A DNA stretch of 11,547 nucleotides, taken from Clostridia bacterium (GTDB lineage Bacteria > Bacillota > Clostridia > Oscillospirales > Acutalibacteraceae). Location: contig CAAGHT010000149.1 of NCBI GenBank assembly GCA_900769775.1, positions 1-11,547 of the forward strand. Reading direction: 5' to 3'. How positions within the stretch are numbered: the first letter of the stretch is position 1; each line of letters begins with the position of its first letter. The notes below the pieces were generated by a model, which had not been told where the DNA came from, did no database searches, and saw only the letters and a list, made by a program, of their open reading frames with translations. The position numbers were made by a program, and so were the translations under genes. Positions 6,918 through 11,547 of the stretch are shown one piece after another.

Positions 6918-8189
6918 TTATTTAATCACGTCGCAGCCCATATACTTGCGAAGCGCTTCGGGAACGGTAACAGAGCCGTCCTCGTTCTGATAGTTTTCGA
7001 GTATTGCGGCAACGGTTCTGCCAACGGCAACGCCCGAGCCGTTAAGGGTGTGAACATACTGAGCCTTGTCCTTAGGCGTCTTTTTAAAGCGGATACCGCC
7101 GCGGCGAGCCTGATAATCCTCAAAGTTAGAGCAGGAGGAAATCTCAACATATCTGCCGTAAGAGGGCATCCAAACCTCGATGTCGTATGTTTTAGCAGAA
7201 GAGAAGCCGAGGTCGCCCGAGCAGAGGCAAACTACTCTGAAGGGAAGGCCAAGTCCCTCAAGAACGCGTTCTGCATCGGCAGTGAGCTTTTCAAGCTCAT
7301 CATAAGAGGTTTCGGGGTCAGCAAACTTTACAAGCTCAACCTTGTTGAACTGATGCTGACGGATAAGGCCTCTTGTGTCGCGACCGGCAGAACCTGCCTC
7401 TGCGCGGAAGCAAGCAGAATAAGCGCAGTATTTAATCGGGAGGTCTGCACCGTCTAAAATCTCATCTCTGTGCATATTGGTGACGGGCACCTCAGCTGTG
7501 GGGATGAGGAAATATTCATTATTAGAAAGCTTGAAAGCATCCTCCTCAAATTTCGGAAGCTGACCTGTCGCTGTCATAGAAGCGCGGTTAGCCATAAAGG
7601 GAGGAAGAATCTCGGTATAGCCGTGCTCGGTGTGAGTATCAAGGAAATAGGAGATGATAGCTCTCTCAAGACGGGCGCCAAGACCCTTGTAGAAATGGAA
7701 GCGTGTGCCGGTTACCTTTGCGGCAGTCTCGGGGTCGAGAATACCGAGGTCTGCACCGATATCCCAGTGAGCCTTAGGCTCAAAGCCAAAGTCCTTAGGT
7801 GTGCCGTTTCTTCTGATTTCGGGGTTGCAGGAGTCATCTGCGCCAACAGGAACGGTATCAGAGGGAATATTGGGGATCATAAGGAGAAGCTCACGCTGCT
7901 TTGCCTCAAGAGTTGCAAGCTCTGCGTCGTCTGCCTTAATCTTATCGGAAATAGCCTTCATCTCTGCAAAAATGGGAGCAACATCCTTGCCCTCCTTCTT
8001 AAACTGAGGAATCTGCTTGGAAACGGAATTCTGTTCAGCCTTTAAAACCTCAACGGCAGAGATAATCTCGCGGCGCTTTTGGTCTATTTCAAGCAGCATA
8101 TCAACCTCTTTATCAAGGTTGCCGCAGCGGTTTTTCACTGCCTGCTTAACTCTTTCGGGGTCCTGTCTTACGATTTTAATGTCTAACAT
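6918..8189 (-). CDS. serS: Seryl-tRNA synthetase
   Basis: The 423-residue class II synthetase attaches serine to tRNA-Ser (and to tRNA-Sec where present) in the cytosol. Its length is typical. The N-terminal long-helix arm that grips the tRNA long variable arm spans about residues 27-105, rich in K, E, L and A. The catalytic core shows the TAEVPVTN serine-pocket block (231-238), motif 2 FRAEAGSAGRDTRGLIRQHQF (261-281), the SSCSNFEDYQARRGGIR block (351-367) and motif 3 around 384-399 with GVAVGRTVAAILEN. The ATG at 8187-8189 is preceded by TAGGAG, whose TAG is the stop codon of parB, so translation is probably coupled to parB. No T-box leader fits in the 10-base gap, so any control by tRNA charging would have to act farther upstream. 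An intrinsic terminator follows. parAB-serS linkage is common in Clostridia. Confidence 0.98.
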   Translation of the reverse strand: MLDIKIVRQDPERVKQAVKNRCGNLDKEVDMLLEIDQKRREIISAVEVLKAEQNSVSKQIPQFKKEGKDVAPIFAEMKAISDKIKADDAELATLEAKQRELLLMIPNIPSDTVPVGADDSCNPEIRRNGTPKDFGFEPKAHWDIGADLGILDPETAAKVTGTRFHFYKGLGARLERAIISYFLDTHTEHGYTEILPPFMANRASMTATGQLPKFEEDAFKLSNNEYFLIPTAEVPVTNMHRDEILDGADLPIKYCAYSACFRAEAGSAGRDTRGLIRQHQFNKVELVKFADPETSYDELEKLTADAERVLEGLGLPFRVVCLCSGDLGFSSAKTYDIEVWMPSYGRYVEISSCSNFEDYQARRGGIRFKKTPKDKAQYVHTLNGSGVAVGRTVAAILENYQNEDGSVTVPEALRKYMGCDVIK

Positions 8190-8199
8190 ATCGATTCTC

Positions 8200-9039
8200 C
8201 TAATCTGCGATTTTCTTTACAAGTTCAGCGAGCTCTTCGTCGCTGTAGAATTCAAGTGTTATTGTTCCCTTGCCTTTAGAGGTGGGGGTAACCTTCACCT
8301 TTCTGCCAAGCTCATTTTTAAGAGAGATTTCAACCTCTTTATAAAAGGTGGGCTTTTCGGTTTTGGGGCTTCGGGGTAAGGTTTTCATATCCTTTGCCGC
8401 CTTTTCAAGGTCGCGTACCGAGGCACCGCCGACAGCAAGGCGGAAAAGCGAGCCTCTCAGCTCACTGCCCTTTGCTGCCGAGAGAAGCACCCTTGCGGCA
8501 CCTGCCGAAAGCTTTCCTTTTTTAAGGGCTTCGGTCTCTTCGGGAGTAAGCTCTAAAAGACGGAGTGTATTTGCAACGGCTGAACGGCTTTTGCCCATAG
8601 CCTCTGCAACCTGCTCCTGTGTCAGTGAGTAGGAAACCATAAGTGAACGGTAGCCGAGGGCCTCTTCAATGGGGTTCAGGTCCTCACGCTGAAGGTTTTC
8701 TATAAGGGCAACCTCCTTGACCTCGCGTTCATCCATCTCGCGGATAACAACCGGCACTGTGCGAAGCTCTGCCATACGGCAGGCGCGCCAGCGGCGTTCT
8801 CCCGCGATAATTTCATAGCCGCCGAGGGGCTTTGAACGAACAAGAATGGGCTGAAGCAGTCCGTGCTTCTTTATAGATTCCGAAAGCTCTCTGAGGGCAT
8901 CTTCATCAAATTCCTTTCGGGGCTGGTCGCGGTTGGGCTCTATCTGGGAGAGCATAACCTCACTGACTGCCGAGTCGGCGATGTTTTCGCTGAGCAGGGA
9001 ATCAAGTCCTCTGCCGAGTCCGCGCGGTTTTACTGCCAT
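8200..9039 (-). CDS. parB: Chromosome-partitioning protein ParB (Spo0J family)
   Basis: This 279-residue DNA-binding CTPase loads on parS sites near the origin, spreads as a clamp and works with ParA and SMC in origin segregation. In order: a short N-terminal ParA-stimulating peptide with GLGRGLDSLL (residues 7-16), the ParB/sulfiredoxin-like N domain with GLLQPILVR (60-68) and the CTP-binding GERRWRACRMAEL block (80-92), ENLQREDLNPIEEA (114-127), a helix-turn-helix at about 138-160 (SLTQEQVAEAMGKSRSAVANTL), and a C-terminal dimerisation domain from about 230. The ATG has GGAGG 8 bases upstream, inside the 3' end of parA, and starts 4 bases past the parA stop, so the two are translationally coupled. 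It is the usual size for chromosomal Spo0J. I did not see a parS site in the window by eye. Confidence 0.97.
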   Translation of the reverse strand: MAVKPRGLGRGLDSLLSENIADSAVSEVMLSQIEPNRDQPRKEFDEDALRELSESIKKHGLLQPILVRSKPLGGYEIIAGERRWRACRMAELRTVPVVIREMDEREVKEVALIENLQREDLNPIEEALGYRSLMVSYSLTQEQVAEAMGKSRSAVANTLRLLELTPEETEALKKGKLSAGAARVLLSAAKGSELRGSLFRLAVGGASVRDLEKAAKDMKTLPRSPKTEKPTFYKEVEISLKNELGRKVKVTPTSKGKGTITLEFYSDEELAELVKKIAD

Positions 9040-9043
9040 AGCT

Positions 9044-9811
9044 TTAGCCTCCGTTTCTTCTTAAAAATTCATCTGCCAGAGCATCATATGCCTTGGCACC
9101 CTTACTGCGGGGGTCATAATACTGTATCGGCATACCATAGCTCGGAGCCTCCGAAAGGCGGACAGCTCGCGGTATAGCGGTGGCAAAAAGCTTCTTCTGG
9201 AAGAAGTTTTTAACCTCTGCAACAACCTGCTGTGTAAGATTCAGTCTGCCGTCATACATTGTAAGTAAAACTCCCTCAAGCTCAAGCTCGGGGTTATAAA
9301 GACGCTTAATCTTTCTGACTGTCGACATAAGCTGACTCAGTCCCTCAAGAGCAAAATACTCACACTGAATCGGCACGAAAACGGTGTCCGATGCACATAG
9401 TGAATTTATTGTGATAAGTCCGAGAGAGGGGGGACAGTCAATAAAAATAAAATCATAATCGCCCTTTACAAGGCATAGCGCACTTTTAAGCTGAGCCTCA
9501 CGGTTTTCGATAGAAATAAGCTCAACCTCTGCGCCTGCAAGGTCCATATTACAGGGGATAACATCAACCCCCTCAAACTGTGTGTTTATAATAGTATCCT
9601 TTGCCTTTGCCGCACCTATAAGAAGGTCATAGGAGGAGCATTTAAGCGACTGTTTATTTATTCCGTAGGCCGAGGTGGTGTTTCCTTGGGGGTCGGCATC
9701 GACGAGAAGTATTTTTTTACCGCGTTTACCGAGTGCGGCTGCGAGATTCACGGCAGAGGTCGTTTTTCCAACTCCGCCCTTCTGGTTAACAACAGAAATT
9801 ATCTTGCCCAA
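9044..9811 (-). CDS. parA: Chromosome-partitioning ATPase ParA (Soj family), TTG start
   Basis: The 255-residue deviant Walker ATPase matches chromosomal Soj in size. It has no N-terminal helix-turn-helix extension, unlike plasmid type Ia ParA. Motifs: deviant Walker A KGGVGKTT (11-18) with the signature Lys, Walker A' DADPQGN (38-44), Walker B FIFIDCPPSLG (121-131), and the conserved C-terminal RAVRLSEAPSYGMPI (215-229). ATP-bound dimers bind DNA nonspecifically and, with ParB, move origins; in Bacillota, Soj also modulates DnaA activity. The start is TTG at 9811-9809 with AAGGAG 8 bases upstream. The nearby ATG at 9819 is out of frame and reads only MKNWAR before a stop. The next gene, parB, begins 4 bases on. 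Upstream comes glnN after 37 bases. rsmG (gidB), a frequent upstream neighbour of parA in Bacillota, is not there. Confidence 0.97.
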   Translation of the reverse strand: MGKIISVVNQKGGVGKTTSAVNLAAALGKRGKKILLVDADPQGNTTSAYGINKQSLKCSSYDLLIGAAKAKDTIINTQFEGVDVIPCNMDLAGAEVELISIENREAQLKSALCLVKGDYDFIFIDCPPSLGLITINSLCASDTVFVPIQCEYFALEGLSQLMSTVRKIKRLYNPELELEGVLLTMYDGRLNLTQQVVAEVKNFFQKKLFATAIPRAVRLSEAPSYGMPIQYYDPRSKGAKAYDALADEFLRRNGG

Positions 9812-9819
9812 TTTTTCAT

Positions 9820-9825
9820 CTCCTT
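9820..9825 (-). promoter_or_regulatory. Ribosome binding site deciding the TTG start of parA
   Basis: AAGGAG on the minus strand ends 8 bases before the TTG at 9811. An ATG follows the site with no spacer at all (9819-9817), too close for normal initiation and out of frame with parA. The spacing therefore favours TTG. Confidence 0.75.
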
Positions 9826-9848
9826 AACTATTTCCTGATGCCTAGTGC

Positions 9849-11547
9849 CTATTTAATGCTGAACAGCATATCTCCATAGGACGGATAGGGCCAGTAATCG
9901 GCTGAGGTGATGGCCTCAAGCTTGTCTACATATTCGCGCAAAGAGTCCATAGAAGAAAGCAGCTTGTCCTTGCAGAATACCGCCTTTTCGTAAGAGCCGC
10001 TAATCTTCTTAAGCTCGAGAATAGCGTTTTCGAGGGTAGAAAGCTCACTTGAAGCCTTGTCGATAAGGTCTGATGCCTGCTCGAGAGTTTCGGTCTCATA
10101 GCGGCAGGAGATTGCCTTGGATACACCCTTTTTAGAAAGGATAGTATCGGCAAGCTCGCCTGCAAAGCGGCTTGCGGCAGGGAGGATGTCACGATGAACC
10201 ATATCAATCATAGTGCGGGCTTCAATTTTAATAATCTTTGTGTAGTTGCTCAGCATAATCTCAAGGCGGGAGTGAAGCTCTGCCTCGGAATAAACCTTAT
10301 GGGTAGCAAAAAGCTTGATGTTCTTTTCCTTTAAAAGGTAGGGCAGACAGTCGGGTGTAGTCTTAAGACTCAGAAGTCCGCGTGCCTCTGCCTCCTTTTC
10401 CCAAGCGGGGTCATAAGCGTTTCCGTTAAATATGATGCGCTTGTGGTCGCGGATAACCGAGCGTATAAGCTCGTGAAGTGCTGTTTCAAGTTCATCTGCA
10501 CTCTCAAGAGTATCTGCAAACTGGCGAAGAGACTCTGCAACAGCGGTATTGAGCACCACATTCGGCTCAGATACCGAGTCGGAGGAGCCGAGCATTCGAA
10601 ACTCAAACTTATTGCCGGTAAAGGCAAAGGGAGAGGTGCGGTTGCGGTCGGTTGTGTCCTTGGGGAACTTAGGTAATACATGAACACCAACCTTCATAAG
10701 GGTCTTTTCGTGTCCGTCATAAGCTGTATCGTTCTCAATAGCCTCCAAAATATCCATAAGCTCATCGCCAAGGAAGATTGAAAGGGCAGCAGGGGGCGCC
10801 TCGTGAGAGCCGAGACGGTGGTCATTGCCTGCCGAGGCAACCGATATGCGAAGCAGATCCTGATATTCATCAACCGCCTTAATAACTGCGCAGAGGAAAA
10901 GCAGGAACTGTGCATTTTCATAAGGAGTAGCACCGGGGTTTAAAAGGTTAACTCCGGTATTCGTGGAGATAGACCAGTTGTTGTGCTTGCCGCTTCCCGA
11001 AACTCCTCTGAAGGGCTTTTCGTGGAGCAGGCAGACCATACCGTGGCGCTTTGCAACCTTCTGCATAACCTCCATGGTAAGCTGATTGTGGTCTACTGCG
11101 ATATTGGTGGTGTCATATATAGGAGCCAGCTCGTGCTGTGCGGGAGCCGCCTCGTTATGCTCGGTCTTGGCGAAAACGCCGAGCTTCCAGAGCTCTTCGT
11201 TCAGCTCTGTCATAAAGGCCTGAACGCGGGGCTTTATTGTGCCAAAATAGTGGTCATCAAGCTCCTGACCCTTGGGCGGCTTTGTGCCGAAAAGGGTACG
11301 GCCTGTGTAAATAAGGTCCTCACGAAGCTCATAAACCTCGCGGTCGATAAGGAAATATTCCTGCTCGGGGCCAACCGTGGTTTTAACAGCGGTTACATCC
11401 TCATTGCCGAAAATATGCAGCACGCGGAGAGCCTCGCGGTTTATTGCCTCCATAGAGCGGAGCAGAGGAGTCTTTTTATCAAGTGCATCGCCCGAATAGG
11501 AGCAGAAGGCGGTAGGAATACAAAGAACATCATCCTTTATAAACGCA
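9849..11547 (-). CDS. glnN: Glutamine synthetase type III (GSIII), 5' end missing
   Basis: The frame is open from the window edge to the TAG at 9851-9849, giving 565 visible residues; GSIII is usually about 690-730, so roughly 130-150 N-terminal residues lie outside. The enzyme makes glutamine from glutamate, ammonium and ATP in the cytosol and is common in Bacteroidota and Clostridia. Visible signatures are CIPTAFCSYSGDALDKKTPL (9-28), GPEQEYFLID (59-68), KTEHNEAAPAQHELAPI (127-143), SGSGKHNNWS (183-192), AGNDHRLGSHEAPPA (239-253), NRTSPFAFTGNKFEFR (302-317) and the terminal WPYPSYGDMLF (552-562). These catalytic-core elements are all present, and the C-terminal helical extension is full length. 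Residues before the first in-window Met (11453) still match the family, so that Met is internal. parA starts 37 bases downstream on the same strand with no terminator visible. Confidence 0.97.
   Translation of the reverse strand, partial: AFIKDDVLCIPTAFCSYSGDALDKKTPLLRSMEAINREALRVLHIFGNEDVTAVKTTVGPEQEYFLIDREVYELREDLIYTGRTLFGTKPPKGQELDDHYFGTIKPRVQAFMTELNEELWKLGVFAKTEHNEAAPAQHELAPIYDTTNIAVDHNQLTMEVMQKVAKRHGMVCLLHEKPFRGVSGSGKHNNWSISTNTGVNLLNPGATPYENAQFLLFLCAVIKAVDEYQDLLRISVASAGNDHRLGSHEAPPAALSIFLGDELMDILEAIENDTAYDGHEKTLMKVGVHVLPKFPKDTTDRNRTSPFAFTGNKFEFRMLGSSDSVSEPNVVLNTAVAESLRQFADTLESADELETALHELIRSVIRDHKRIIFNGNAYDPAWEKEAEARGLLSLKTTPDCLPYLLKEKNIKLFATHKVYSEAELHSRLEIMLSNYTKIIKIEARTMIDMVHRDILPAASRFAGELADTILSKKGVSKAISCRYETETLEQASDLIDKASSELSTLENAILELKKISGSYEKAVFCKDKLLSSMDSLREYVDKLEAITSADYWPYPSYGDMLFSIK

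Noticed and set aside
6627..8045. Long open frames on the plus strand opposite serS and the pepD 5' region (276 and 191 codons)
   Set aside because: They lie fully antisense to two genes with clear family signatures, have no recognisable domain, and are rich in residues expected from reading GC-biased codons backwards. They are shadows of codon use.
8200..9848. A parS site (GTTTCACGTGAAAC-like) within or near parAB
   Set aside because: I scanned by eye for the CACGTG core and its flanks across parA, parB and the neighbouring gaps and did not find it. A proper approximate-match search could still find a degenerate copy.
11451..11453. ATG at 11453 as the start of glutamine synthetase
   Set aside because: The 31 codons upstream to the window edge still match the conserved GSIII CIPTAFCSYSGDALDKKTPL region, so the true start is outside the window.

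Overview
The window is a tightly packed bacterial chromosome segment with nine protein genes. The longest stretch between genes is about 63 bases, and no RNA gene, insertion sequence, CRISPR array or prophage gene is visible. Strong AGGAG-type ribosome binding sites, a type III glutamine synthetase, an OPT-family peptide transporter with a PqqD-like partner, and parA-parB-serS gene order all point to an anaerobic member of the Clostridia (Bacillota). A gut-type Oscillospirales or Ruminococcaceae lineage is my best guess, but that placement is inference rather than something read from a marker gene.

The left part (1-3103) is on the plus strand. It holds the 3' two-thirds or more of an ABC-F ribosome-associated ATPase, then uxaC (uronate isomerase). 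uxaC has its own well-formed sigma-A type promoter, whose -35 box overlaps the ABC-F stop codon. A symmetrical hairpin at 3114-3139, with T-rich sequence on both sides, ends uxaC and also the converging minus-strand operon.

The right part (3145-11547) is seven collinear minus-strand genes. In the direction of transcription these are glnN (type III glutamine synthetase, 5' end outside the window), parA, parB, serS, an intrinsic terminator, then pepD, an OPT oligopeptide transporter and a small PqqD-like protein. Gaps are 37, 4 and 10 bases in the first group. In the second group they are 16 bases and then a 14-base overlap.

Functionally there are two blocks. The first joins ammonium assimilation, chromosome segregation and seryl-tRNA charging, with no terminator visible between the members. 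The second looks like a peptide-scavenging module: a transporter imports small peptides and a cytosolic dipeptidase hydrolyses them. It also carries an orphan PqqD/RRE-type peptide-binding domain that has no radical SAM or RiPP precursor gene nearby. That orphan domain, translationally overlapped with the transporter, is the least explained part of the window.
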